Assembly: GCF_021129195.1 (NCBI RefSeq)
Contig: NZ_JAJOHW010000013.1
Coordinates: 1-64,000, forward strand
Source of the DNA: Chromobacterium aquaticum
GTDB lineage: Bacteria; Pseudomonadota; Gammaproteobacteria; Burkholderiales; Chromobacteriaceae
DNA: 64,000 bases
Reading direction: 5' to 3'
The number at the start of each line of letters is the position of its first letter. The first letter of the stretch is position 1. Below are positions 1-10,285 of this stretch, in pieces. Below the pieces are notes generated by a model. That model saw only the letters and a list, made by a program, of their open reading frames with translations. It searched no databases and was not told where the DNA came from. The position numbers and the translations under genes were made by a program.

Positions 1-19
1 AGTGCTGTTGCGGCGGCAT
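1..19 (-). CDS. Possible 5' end of a minus-strand gene running off the left edge
   Basis: On the minus strand an ATG (19-17) follows GGAGAGG with 5-8 bases between, a good ribosome binding site, and the frame stays open to the window edge (Met-Pro-Pro-Gln-Gln-His). Only six codons are visible, so nothing can be said about the product, and a chance start is possible. Confidence 0.25.
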
Positions 20-196
20 GGTGGCCTCTCCAATTGGCACCACAAAAAAATGAATATATTAATTCAGTATCCTAGTCGGGCCATATAGGATTTTTCTTAA
101 AGATATGCCATGAAACTTTGCGCCTCAGGCTTCAAACCGTGAGGCGACATGGAGAGAAATCAACACACTTCGTGCTCCATCCGGCTTCCAGCAGAC

Positions 197-222
197 AAAA
201 CGGCGGAGAGTCCCCCGCCGTT
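197..222 (-). terminator. Hairpin terminator, probably for tex
   Basis: AACGGCGG (199-206) pairs with CCGCCGTT (215-222), and the minus strand continues into a short T run. It lies about 185 bp beyond the tex stop. Two repeat-like segments (231-340 and 342-394) sit between, so they may have been inserted between the gene and its terminator. Confidence 0.45.
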
Positions 223-230
223 GCTTAAAC

Positions 231-340
231 CCGCTAACAAAACCCCTGATCCTGCGTTGCGCCTTCTTATGGAACTACGGGCACAGCCTGCGTCGGCGCG
301 CCTTGGCTCAGCTTCTCTGCATGGTCTTGTTAGCGGCGGT
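231..340. repeat. About 110-bp segment bounded by inverted repeats
   Basis: CCGCTAACAA (231-240) is matched in inverse orientation by TTGTTAGCGG just before the next repeat (about 328-337). The segment has no convincing gene. Termini this close to perfect around about 110 bp resemble a miniature inverted-repeat element. I see no second copy in the window, so its mobility is inference. Confidence 0.4.
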
Positions 341-341
341 T

Positions 342-394
342 AGAACCTGTTCAAAGTCTGCTGCGCTTCGGCGATACAGCGTTGAGCCGATTCT
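342..394 (+). repeat. Degenerate, internally deleted copy (A) of the dispersed MITE-like repeat
   Basis: This copy starts with the family end AGAACCTGTTCAAAGTC and shares the next stretch (CTGCTGCGCTTCGGCGATAC) with copy B at 57010. It then stops early with a poor right end (GTTGAGCCGATTCT). It begins 12 bp beyond the tex stop. The full-length copies B and C define the family. Confidence 0.7.
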
Positions 395-405
395 ATAGCG
401 CCGCC

Positions 406-2718
<2,313 letters not shown>

Positions 2719-2781
2719 CGGTTTTTATTCTTTCGAGTTGAACAAAAACCGCTACTCTACCGCCATCGCCGACAAAATCAA

Positions 2782-2807
2782 CCGGGACGCCGCATCGGAC
2801 GTCCCGG
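2782..2807 (-). terminator. Hairpin between the STAS-like gene and tex
   Basis: CCGGGACG (2782-2789) pairs with CGTCCCGG (2800-2807). On the minus strand it is followed by TTGATTTTG, a weak T tract. It lies just past the stop of the STAS-like gene at 2816. Confidence 0.55.
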
Positions 2808-2815
2808 AACCGGCA

Positions 2816-3178
2816 TTAGGTACCGGCGGCCACCGGCCGCTCCAGCCAGGCCTGGGCTTCCTCGGCGGTGTCGAAATACTGGGTGTGGGTATTGGACAGC
2901 AGGCCGGCGATGTGGGCGGCCAGCTTGATCCACACATCGCTGACCACCAGCGCCACGCGGCCGACATGGTTTTCATGCGCGCGCATGAATTTGACCTCTT
3001 CCAGCGCCATGTCCAGCGTGAAGTCCTTCAGCTCGCTCAGGTCCAATAGCAGATCCGGCTTGTCGCACTCGGACTGGCGCTTGAGCAGCGCCTCTTCCAG
3101 CAACTTGAAATCCGCCAGCGTGAATTCGTTGTACAGCGCCACGTCCAGGCCGTAGTGTTGTTCGCGTATCGAGATCAT
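2816..3178 (-). CDS. SpoIIAA/STAS-like domain protein
   Basis: This 120-residue soluble protein has the layout of the SpoIIAA-like family. It opens with a beta strand (about 7-18), followed by a helix and a central LLLDLSEL strand (about 43-50). Next come helices rich in Glu and Lys, and a second hydrophobic strand (VALVVSD, about 75-81) precedes an amphipathic helix. The C-terminal FDTAEEAQAWL motif is typical of this family. Such proteins bind partners or lipids, but a specific role cannot be assigned. The ATG is preceded by AAGGAGAAG, a strong ribosome site. It lies between the ClbS-like gene and tex and has its own terminator hairpin. Confidence 0.75.
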   Translation of the reverse strand: MISIREQHYGLDVALYNEFTLADFKLLEEALLKRQSECDKPDLLLDLSELKDFTLDMALEEVKFMRAHENHVGRVALVVSDVWIKLAAHIAGLLSNTHTQYFDTAEEAQAWLERPVAAGT

Positions 3179-3244
3179 GTGCTTCTCCTTTATGCGGTGT
3201 CGCTTTCATTTTAAGGCCGGGCAGCACTGGCGCGGCAAGCTTTT

Positions 3245-3763
3245 TCAGGCGGTCGGCGGCAGCGTCTTGAGCCAGGCGGCGAAACGCCCGCGGGCATTGC
3301 GGCAGGGCGAGGCGGTGTTGAACTGAATCATCCGCCCGCGCGTCCATTTGTCGTACCAGGGGCGGCCGTACAACGCCTCGTCGGAGTAGCCCTCCACCAG
3401 CGCCTCCACTTGGCGCTGGCTGTCGTCCAGCAGCGCGCATAGCCGCGCCCAGTCTCCGATTCCTTGGTAATCGCGGTAGAACTTCTGTGCCAGCAGGCCC
3501 AGTTGGTTCCAGCGGTAGCCGGTGTCGGGAAAGTCTATCGGCAAGCCTTCCCGCTCCAGCCGGTGCCACTTCAGCACCAGCGCCTGCCAGCCCAGCAGGT
3601 AGGCCAGCAGGTCCGCCGCGCTCATCTGGCTGTTCTTGGCGTGTCCGTCCAGTTCCTGAATGAAGGTACGCTCCGGCGGCACCCGCGCCAGCACCGCGCG
3701 CAAGCGCCGGTATTCGTCCCGCATCGCCGCCAGCAAGGCCGCCTTGTCCGCCGGTACCGCCAT
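3245..3763 (-). CDS. ClbS/DfsB family four-helix protein
   Basis: The 172-residue sequence follows the ClbS/DfsB (DUF1706) pattern. It has an N-terminal helix (DKAALLAAMRDEYRRLRAVL), a conserved stretch around residues 45-70 (KNSQMSAADLLAYLLGWQ, then WHRLEREG) and a late WYDKWTRGRMIQFNTASP motif at about 135-152. ClbS itself protects colibactin producers by opening the cyclopropane warhead; most relatives have no known substrate. I see no colibactin-type cluster nearby, so a resistance role is not supported here. It is a DinB-like bundle with no signal peptide, so cytoplasmic. Confidence 0.85.
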   Translation of the reverse strand: MAVPADKAALLAAMRDEYRRLRAVLARVPPERTFIQELDGHAKNSQMSAADLLAYLLGWQALVLKWHRLEREGLPIDFPDTGYRWNQLGLLAQKFYRDYQGIGDWARLCALLDDSQRQVEALVEGYSDEALYGRPWYDKWTRGRMIQFNTASPCRNARGRFAAWLKTLPPTA

Positions 3764-3812
3764 CGTCGCTCTCCCAGACTGGCCCGGCGCAGCGCCGGGT
3801 TTCGCTCCCAGC

Positions 3813-4661
3813 TTAACGCCGGCTGGCCAGCATGCCGCTGACGATGATCAAACCCATCGCCGCCAGGCTGGCGGCGCTGAGCGGGTCGCCCCACAGGCCG
3901 ACGCCCAACAGGGTGGAAAACACCACGGTCAGATAGGACAGATTGGCGGCCAAGAGCTTGCGTCCCACTTTATAAGCGCGGGTCATCGCCAATTGGGCGA
4001 TGGTGGCGGTGGCGCCCAGGCCCAGCAGCAGCCAGGCGTTCTGCAGCGTCACCGGATGCCAGGTTTCGAACAGCATCAGCAGCAGGCCGCCCAGCGTGGA
4101 GATCAGCGCGAAATAGAACACCACCTTCCACTCCGGCTCGCCCTGGCGGCCCAGTTCGCGCACGTGCAGATAAGACCAGCCGGCCAGCAGGCCGGAACCG
4201 ACGCCGAGCAGGCCGGCCACCCAGGCCTCGCTGGACAGCGTGGGACGCAGCAACAGCACCACGCCGACAAAACCCAGCGCCAGGCCGGCCAACGCCTGCT
4301 TGGGCAGGCGCTCGCGCAGCAGCACCACCGACAGCAGCGCCAGGAACATCGGCGAGGTGTAGTTGAGCGTCACCGCGGTGGACAAGGGCAGATGGGCGAT
4401 GGCGTAGAAATACAATAGCATCGAGACATAGCCGATCAGGCCGCGCTGCACGTGGTAGCGCAGCAAGGGCGTGGCGAAGCGATCGCGCCGCCACAGCGCC
4501 GCCGCCCCCAGGGTGACCACGCCCATCAGCGTGCGCCAGAACACCAGCTCGGTGGAGGAGAAATATTCGGCGCCCAGCTTGACGAACACCCCCATCAGGC
4601 CGAAAAACACCGCCGCCACCACCATCCACCCCGAACCCAGGCGCCACTTTGCACTAGTCAA
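3813..4661 (-). CDS. DMT-family (EamA) transporter, first of a tandem pair
   Basis: The product has 282 residues with about ten hydrophobic segments and two EamA repeats, so it is an inner-membrane drug/metabolite exporter of unknown substrate. The best start is TTG at 4661: AAGGA lies 8 bp upstream, an in-frame stop lies just before it, and the next Met would cut into the first membrane helix. It is a clear paralogue of the next gene (shared GWMVVAA near the start, then STEL-FWRT and SGLMA-type ends), so the pair arose by duplication. A 45-bp gap separates them, which fits co-transcription. Confidence 0.88.
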   Translation of the reverse strand: MTSAKWRLGSGWMVVAAVFFGLMGVFVKLGAEYFSSTELVFWRTLMGVVTLGAAALWRRDRFATPLLRYHVQRGLIGYVSMLLYFYAIAHLPLSTAVTLNYTSPMFLALLSVVLLRERLPKQALAGLALGFVGVVLLLRPTLSSEAWVAGLLGVGSGLLAGWSYLHVRELGRQGEPEWKVVFYFALISTLGGLLLMLFETWHPVTLQNAWLLLGLGATATIAQLAMTRAYKVGRKLLAANLSYLTVVFSTLLGVGLWGDPLSAASLAAMGLIIVSGMLASRR

Positions 4662-4706
4662 ACCACATTATCCTTATTCATTCTTGTTGAACCCTCAAGC
4701 CCTGCT

Positions 4707-5609
4707 TCAACGCAGGGCCGCCATCAGGCCAGACCCCACAATCAGGGCCATCGCCGCCAGCGACCAGGCGCTCAGCGGATCGCCCCACAGCACCACGCCC
4801 AGCAGCACGGAAAACAGCACCGTCAGATAGCCAAAGCTGGCCACCAGGTATTTGCGCCCGTCCTTGTAAGCGCGAGTCATCGCCAACTGGCCCAGCATGC
4901 CGCAAACGCCGACGCCGAGCAGCGGCAAGACATTGTCCACCGTCACCGCGCTGAAGCCCGGCCCCAGAATGAGCCAAATGCCGCCGAACAGGCTGGAAAT
5001 AGCGAAAAACCAGAACACCACTTTCCAGGATGGCTCCCCCATCTGGCCCAGCTCGCGCACCTGAAACACCGCGTAGCCGGCGCTGATGCCGGACGTCAGG
5101 CCGATCAGACCGGCCAGCCACTGTGCCGAGCTGAAAGTTGGCCGCAGCAGCACGACGATGCCGACAAAGCCCAGCAGCAAGGCCAGGCCGGTGCGCGGCG
5201 TCAGCCTGTCCTTCAGCTTGACCACGCACAGCAAGGCGAAGAACAGCGAGGAGGTGTAGTTCAGCGTCACCGCGGTGGACAAGGGCAGCCGGGTCAGCGC
5301 GTAGAACAGCGCCACCATCGACGCATAGCCGACGAAGCTGCGCTTGATGTGGCCGCGCCAATGCGGCGTCAGCGGCGATTGCCGCCGCCAGGCCATCGCC
5401 GCGCCCAAGGTCAGCGCGCCGATGGCGGTGCGCCAGAACAGCAGCTCGGTGGAGCCGAAGGCGGCGGCGCCCAGCTTGACGAACATGCTCATCAGCGCGA
5501 AGCACAAGGCCGCCACCACCATCCAGCCGGCGCCCAAGCGGCCCTGGCGCAAACGCCGTCCCAGCCTCAGCGCGCCGTCGCGCCAGGCCGGCGTCATCGC
5601 TTCAGCCAT
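4707..5609 (-). CDS. DMT-family (EamA) transporter, second of a tandem pair
   Basis: The 300-residue inner-membrane protein has two EamA repeats and about ten membrane helices, and is a paralogue of its downstream neighbour. The substrate is unknown. Its start overlaps the end of the upstream secreted-protein gene: the ATG at 5609 overlaps by 16 bp, and a second in-frame ATG at 5597 forms a classic ATGA junction with the upstream TGA. Either start implies translational coupling. A GC-rich hairpin (GCCCTGC/GCAGGGC, 4699-4718) spans its stop codon and may dampen readthrough into the next gene. Confidence 0.88.
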   Translation of the reverse strand: MAEAMTPAWRDGALRLGRRLRQGRLGAGWMVVAALCFALMSMFVKLGAAAFGSTELLFWRTAIGALTLGAAMAWRRQSPLTPHWRGHIKRSFVGYASMVALFYALTRLPLSTAVTLNYTSSLFFALLCVVKLKDRLTPRTGLALLLGFVGIVVLLRPTFSSAQWLAGLIGLTSGISAGYAVFQVRELGQMGEPSWKVVFWFFAISSLFGGIWLILGPGFSAVTVDNVLPLLGVGVCGMLGQLAMTRAYKDGRKYLVASFGYLTVLFSVLLGVVLWGDPLSAWSLAAMALIVGSGLMAALR

Positions 5610-6121
5610 TCCAGCGACAGGCAGATGGACTCCATCTGACGGCGGTAAGTCTTGAATTCGGATGCGTTGGCGGTGCAGCGCGCCTCGGCCACCCGCTTCT
5701 TGTCGCCCAACTGGAACACGTGCAGATTATGGCGGACGATCCACAAGCGGTTGGACACCAGGCGGCCGTCGCGGTATTCGGTGACCAGCCGGCCGTTGCG
5801 GCTGTTGCTGCGCACGAAGTTGGCGGCTTCGCGGTCGCCATCCTCGCGGCGGTATTTCTGCGCCAGCCGCGCCAGCGTGTCGCCGCGCCCGGACTTGCGC
5901 GCGATGATCTGCACATCGATGGCGGCGCGCTCGCGCTGGTCCGCCTTGGGCGGCACCACCCGCAGCACGCGCTGGCCATCCACCACGCTGGGCCGCACTT
6001 TCCAGCCCGGCGGGACGTTGAAACGCACCCGGCTGGCGGCATCGGCATAGACGGCGGCCTGCGCCAGAGGGACCTGCAAGACCAATAACAAGGGCAAACA
6101 GCGAAAAAGCGTTTTAAGCAT
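5594..6121 (-). CDS. Secreted protein of unknown function
   Basis: The 175 residues begin with a clear signal peptide (LFRCLPLLLVLQVPLAQAA, cleavage after about residue 23). The mature part contains FNVPPGWKVRPS, a form often seen in periplasmic or outer-membrane-associated domains, and VDVQIIARKSGRGDTLARLAQKY-like segments suggesting a small alpha/beta fold. I do not recognise a named family. The start at 6121 was chosen because the signal peptide begins there; a longer frame would add a charged, non-signal leader. It is first in an apparent operon with the two EamA transporters. Confidence 0.7.
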   Translation of the reverse strand: MLKTLFRCLPLLLVLQVPLAQAAVYADAASRVRFNVPPGWKVRPSVVDGQRVLRVVPPKADQRERAAIDVQIIARKSGRGDTLARLAQKYRREDGDREAANFVRSNSRNGRLVTEYRDGRLVSNRLWIVRHNLHVFQLGDKKRVAEARCTANASEFKTYRRQMESICLSLEWLKR

Positions 6122-6142
6122 GGAATCGGGCAAACCAGAATA

Positions 6143-6168
6143 AGAAAGGCGCGGACCCCGTCCGCGCC
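6143..6168 (-). terminator. Terminator of the Rieske oxygenase gene
   Basis: GGCGCGGAC (6148-6156) pairs perfectly with GTCCGCGCC (6160-6168) around a 3-base loop. The minus strand then reads TTTCTTATT. It lies 29 bp past the oxygenase stop. Confidence 0.8.
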
Positions 6169-6196
6169 TTCGCATTATGACACCGCAAGCCGCAGC

Positions 6197-7306
6197 TTAA
6201 CCAGCCAGCGCCGCGCCCATCTTGCCGCGGTAGAACTCGTGGAAGTGCTGCATGCCTTCCTCGGTGGGCGATTGGTAAGGCCCCACCTCGCTTTCGCCGC
6301 GCAACCACAGCGCGCGGCGTCCTTCGTGCATGCGGTAGCAGATCTCGTCGTCTTCCTTGGCGGTTTCGAAATAAGCCGCCTGCTCCGCCTCGATGAACTC
6401 CGGCTCGAACCACACCACGTCCTCCGGGTAGTAGAACTCGGTCAGCACCGTGCACTGCTCCGGGCCGCGCGGCATCACCACGCTGACCACCAGCACGTGC
6501 GGATACCACTCCACCATGATGTTGGGGTAGTAGGTCAGCCAGATGGCGCCGAATTCCGGCTGCTGGTCGGCGTAGCGGCGGCGGACTTCCTCGTGCCACT
6601 TGCCGTAGACACGGGAGCCGGAAGTGGCCAGCTTGTTCTTAACGCCCACGGTCTGCACATGGTATTGCGCGCCCCACTCCCATTTCAGGTCGCCGCAATC
6701 GACGAAATTACCCAGGCCGGGGTGGAAGGGATCGACGTGGTAATCCTCGGAATACACTTCGATGAAGGTCTTCCAGTTGAAGTCGTACTCGCTCAGATGG
6801 CTGGAGTGGTAGGCGTAGCCGTCAAAGCGCATATGCTTGGCCACGCCCAGGTTTTCCAGATCGCGCGCCACATCGCGGCGCGCGTCGAACAAGAGGCCGT
6901 TCCAGCGCGTCAGCTCGGTCTGGTTCAGTTTCAGGCACGGCGTTTCCGGGAAATGCGGCGCGCCCAGCAAGGCGCCCTCGGCGTCATAGGTCCAGCCGTG
7001 CAGATTGCAGACGATATGGTTGCCGTTGCCGCGGCCTTTATAAATGATGGCCTGGCGGTGACGGCAGACATTGGAGATCAGCTTGATCCGGCCATCCACA
7101 TTCTTGAGCATCTTGCCGTGGCCCATCCAGTCCAGGGTCTGATAATCGCCGGCGTTCGGCGTCATCAGCTCATGGCCATAGTAGATGGGCGCGTCTCCAA
7201 ACAGCAGCCGCTGTTCCTGAGCGTAATAGGCAGGATCAAAATAGGTATAGACGGGTAGCTGAGCAGCAGAAGCTTGAAGCAACTGCGCGGAAGCCAGATC
7301 AGACAT
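6197..7306 (-). CDS. Rieske [2Fe-2S] ring-hydroxylating oxygenase, alpha-subunit type
   Basis: The 369-residue enzyme should use a Rieske cluster and a mononuclear iron to insert oxygen into an organic or quaternary-amine substrate, with electrons from a separate reductase. The Rieske ligands are visible as NVCRHR and, 16 residues on, VCNLHGW. Mononuclear iron ligands fit SEDYHVDPFHPGL, with the usual late acidic ligand further on. No reductase or ferredoxin gene is adjacent, so the electron partner is elsewhere. The start at 7306 has GGAGGTG ten bases upstream; a longer frame lacks such a site. The substrate cannot be read from the sequence. Confidence 0.9.
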   Translation of the reverse strand: MSDLASAQLLQASAAQLPVYTYFDPAYYAQEQRLLFGDAPIYYGHELMTPNAGDYQTLDWMGHGKMLKNVDGRIKLISNVCRHRQAIIYKGRGNGNHIVCNLHGWTYDAEGALLGAPHFPETPCLKLNQTELTRWNGLLFDARRDVARDLENLGVAKHMRFDGYAYHSSHLSEYDFNWKTFIEVYSEDYHVDPFHPGLGNFVDCGDLKWEWGAQYHVQTVGVKNKLATSGSRVYGKWHEEVRRRYADQQPEFGAIWLTYYPNIMVEWYPHVLVVSVVMPRGPEQCTVLTEFYYPEDVVWFEPEFIEAEQAAYFETAKEDDEICYRMHEGRRALWLRGESEVGPYQSPTEEGMQHFHEFYRGKMGAALAG

Positions 7307-7990
7307 TATTCCCACACCTCCGTGGTAGAAGATATAAGACCAGCCGAATCTCGCTTGAAACGAGTTTGCGGGACTATCAAAAACAATCAACAAAAACAAG
7401 GCCGAACCTTGCGACAGAGGGGCGGATTATGCCCCCGCCCCCCCACCGGGGCAAGCCTTTCCTCTCTCGCGTCAGCGGGTTTTTGGCGCAAAAACATCAG
7501 CTTGCGCGATCCAAATAATATTTGGAATGATATTTTTGATAGAAATCAACGCTTTATCAATAACATTGCATTGCAACATTAGAGTCGGTTAATTCGCGGT
7601 GCTATAATCGCCGCCATGGTCGTCGCCCTTGCGCGCCAGGCTTGGCGCCAACGCCCCATCTGGACTGTAGCCGATGTGCGGCCAGTTGCAATGAGCGCCG
7701 CGCAAAACCAGCCGCAGCCATGTTTCGCGCCAGTCGCGCCCCTGCGCTGACGCGGCAGTCCGGCAATGCTATACCGATTGGAATGCCTAGGCGGCGCCGG
7801 CGGGAAAACCCTTCCCCCCGCCACGGCCGCCTGCGCGGCCGCCATGCCGGAAAAATGCGGATTTTTGCTCAAATGCCCAATTTAATGATCTCGCGCGTGT
7901 TGCGCCTACAGCCAGCCTTGCCGCCTTGTCGGTTCGCGGCAGTCTATCGCGCCCGCTCCCGCCGCGCGCCACAGGAAAGCCTCTGAAAAC
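7307..7990. other. 684-bp divergent intergenic region between the oxygenase gene and pta
   Basis: I find no convincing gene here. The part near 7500-7580 is AT-rich and holds a perfect palindrome, CCAAATAATATTTGG (7511-7525), a candidate operator. A TATAAT hexamer occurs at 7603-7608 on the plus strand but has no good -35 at 16-18 bp. The rest, up to pta, is GC-rich and frequently interrupted by stops. Confidence 0.5.
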
Positions 7991-10084
7991 ATGCAAACCT
8001 TCTTCCTCGCTCCCATCGGCTTCAATGCCGGCCTGACCTCGGTGGCGCTGGGCGCCATTCACAGCCTGGAACAGGCCGGCCTGCGCGTCGGCTTCGTCAA
8101 GCCCATCGCCCAGGGCGCCGACCCCAAGGAGCCAGAGCGCTCCACTCATTTCGCGCGCGCCATCTGCCGGCTCAACCCGCCGGAACCGATTCCGATGGAG
8201 CGGGTCGAGCACCTGCTGTCCAAGGGTCAGGTGGATCAATTGATGGAAGAAGTGGTCAGCCTGTACCAACAGGCGGCCAATCAGGTGGACGTGGTGCTGG
8301 TGGAAGGCCTGGTGCCGGACCAGAAGCAGGTGTTCTCCACCTTTCTGAACACCAAGATCGCGCGCAATCTGCAGGCGCAGACCATCCTGGTCAGCGCCGC
8401 CGACAATCTGGCCAGCCATGAAATCGCCGAGCAACTGGAAATGAGCATCCAGGCCTTTGGCGGCGGCCAGGGCGGCCAGATCGCCGGCTACATCCTCAAC
8501 CGGGTGCCCAAGGACCAGGACGCCCAGGACATCGCCACCGAGGTGCTGGAGAGCAGCAGCCTGATGAAAAAGGCGCGGCTGCCGATGCTGGGCGCCATTC
8601 CACACGAGCCGGAACTGCTGGCGCCGCGCACGCTGGACGTGGCCAATCACTTGAAGGCGCGGCTGCTGCACGCCGGCCAATTGACCAGCCGCCGCGTGCG
8701 CACCATGGTGGTGACCGCCCGCACCGTGCCCAATATCGTGCACCTGCTCAAGCCCGGCGCGCTGATCATCACCCCGGGCGACCGCGAGGACATCGTGCTG
8801 GCCACCGCGATGGCGGCGATGAACGGGGTACCGCTGGCCGGCCTGTTGCTGACCTGCGATTCGATGCCGGACCCGCGCATCATGCTGCTGTGCCAGCAGG
8901 CCTTCACCGGCGGCATGCCGGTGATGGCCAGCGAATCCAACACCTTCGATACCAGCAGCGCGCTCAATAATATGAGCTTGCAAGTGCCGTCCGACGACCG
9001 CGAGCGCATGGAACGCGTGATCGAATTCGTCGCCGAGCACCTGAACGTGGCGCCGCTGAAGCAATACATCGGCACGCCGCAGGAACTGCGCCTGCCGCCG
9101 CCGGCCTTCCGCTATCAGTTGATGGAGAAGGCGCGCAAGGCGAATAAGCGCATCGTGCTGCCGGAAGGCAACGAGCCGCGCACGATACAGGCCGCCGCCA
9201 TCTGCCACGAGAAGGGCATCGCCCGCTGCGTGCTGATCGGCCAGCGCGCCGAAATCCTGCAAGTGGCGGAAGCCCAGGGCGTGACGCTGCCGGAATCGGT
9301 GGAAATCATCGATCCCAACGAGGTGCGCGGCCGTTACGTGCCGCCGATGGTGGAGCTGCGCAAGAGCAAGGGCCTGAACGCGCCCATGGCCGAGCAGCAA
9401 CTGGAAGACAATGTGGTGATGGGTACCATGATGCTGGCGCTGGACGAAGTGGACGGCCTGGTGTCCGGCGCGGTGCATACCACCGCCAACACCATCCGCC
9501 CCGCCCTGCAACTGATCAAGACCGCGCCGGGAGCCCGCATCGTGTCCAGCGTGTTCTTCATGCTGATGCCGGAACAGGTGCTGGTTTACGGCGACTGCGC
9601 GGTGAACCCGGACCCGGACGCCGAACAGTTGGCCGACATCGCCATTCAGTCGGCGGATTCCGCCGCCGCCTTCGGCATTCCGCCGCGAGTGGCGATGATC
9701 TCCTACTCCACCGGCTCCTCCGGCAGCGGCTCGGACGTGGAGAAAGTGCGCGAAGCCACCCGCATCGCCAAGGAAAAGCGGCCGGACCTGATGATTGACG
9801 GCCCGATGCAGTACGACGCCGCCAGCGTGGAATCCGTCGGCCGCCAGAAAGCGCCGGACAGCGCGGTGGCCGGACGCGCCACCGTGTTCGTGTTCCCGGA
9901 CCTCAACACCGGCAACACCACCTACAAGGCGGTGCAGCGCTCGGCCAATGTGGTATCGGTGGGCCCGATGCTGCAAGGCCTGCGCAAGCCGGTCAACGAC
10001 CTGTCGCGCGGCGCGCTGGTGGACGACATCGTCTACACCATCGCCCTGACTGCGCTGCAGGCGGAGCAAGGCGAGTCCATCTAA
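7991..10084 (+). CDS. pta: Phosphate acetyltransferase, long form
   Basis: Pta interconverts acetyl-CoA plus phosphate with acetyl phosphate plus CoA in the cytoplasm, linking central metabolism to acetate. The 697 residues give the long three-domain form: an N-terminal BioD-like P-loop-type domain (about 1-200, starting FLAPIGFNAGLTSVALG), a DRTGG regulatory domain (about 215-335) and the catalytic PTA domain (about 370-690) with IVLPEGNEPRT, SGAVHTTANTIRPALQ and ISYSTGSSGSGSDV. No ackA follows; the next gene is a chemoreceptor. A strong terminator sits 18 bp past the stop. Confidence 0.97.
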   Translation: MQTFFLAPIGFNAGLTSVALGAIHSLEQAGLRVGFVKPIAQGADPKEPERSTHFARAICRLNPPEPIPMERVEHLLSKGQVDQLMEEVVSLYQQAANQVDVVLVEGLVPDQKQVFSTFLNTKIARNLQAQTILVSAADNLASHEIAEQLEMSIQAFGGGQGGQIAGYILNRVPKDQDAQDIATEVLESSSLMKKARLPMLGAIPHEPELLAPRTLDVANHLKARLLHAGQLTSRRVRTMVVTARTVPNIVHLLKPGALIITPGDREDIVLATAMAAMNGVPLAGLLLTCDSMPDPRIMLLCQQAFTGGMPVMASESNTFDTSSALNNMSLQVPSDDRERMERVIEFVAEHLNVAPLKQYIGTPQELRLPPPAFRYQLMEKARKANKRIVLPEGNEPRTIQAAAICHEKGIARCVLIGQRAEILQVAEAQGVTLPESVEIIDPNEVRGRYVPPMVELRKSKGLNAPMAEQQLEDNVVMGTMMLALDEVDGLVSGAVHTTANTIRPALQLIKTAPGARIVSSVFFMLMPEQVLVYGDCAVNPDPDAEQLADIAIQSADSAAAFGIPPRVAMISYSTGSSGSGSDVEKVREATRIAKEKRPDLMIDGPMQYDAASVESVGRQKAPDSAVAGRATVFVFPDLNTGNTTYKAVQRSANVVSVGPMLQGLRKPVNDLSRGALVDDIVYTIALTALQAEQGESI

Positions 10085-10101
10085 GCCCAGCCTCCCTATC
10101 C

Positions 10102-10130
10102 AACCGCCTGCCGCCCGGCAGGCGGTTTCG
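10102..10130 (+). terminator. Terminator of pta
   Basis: AACCGCCTGCCG (10102-10113) pairs perfectly with CGGCAGGCGGTT (10116-10127), followed by TTC. Confidence 0.85.
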
Positions 10131-10285
10131 CCATTCCGCGCAACAGCGCCCCTCCCCTGTGCCGCCCTGCCCGTTCATGCCATTGCGTTAATTCAAACAA
10201 TTGTTTTACATTGGAGCGCCATAAGAGCCGCACAACAACAAGCTGCGTCCGCAGCCGCGTCTACAACGCATCAGAGGGGCACTCC

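Noticed and set aside
149-343. A 64-codon frame at the left end
   Set aside because: It spans a terminator hairpin and a repeat element and has no ribosome site.
7616-7666. A 16-codon frame after a TATAAT hexamer
   Set aside because: There is no ribosome site or -35 element, and the start lies only 8 bases past the hexamer; chance is likely.
7787-10069. A 760-codon frame opposite pta
   Set aside because: His/Gln/Arg-rich shadow of pta without any domain.
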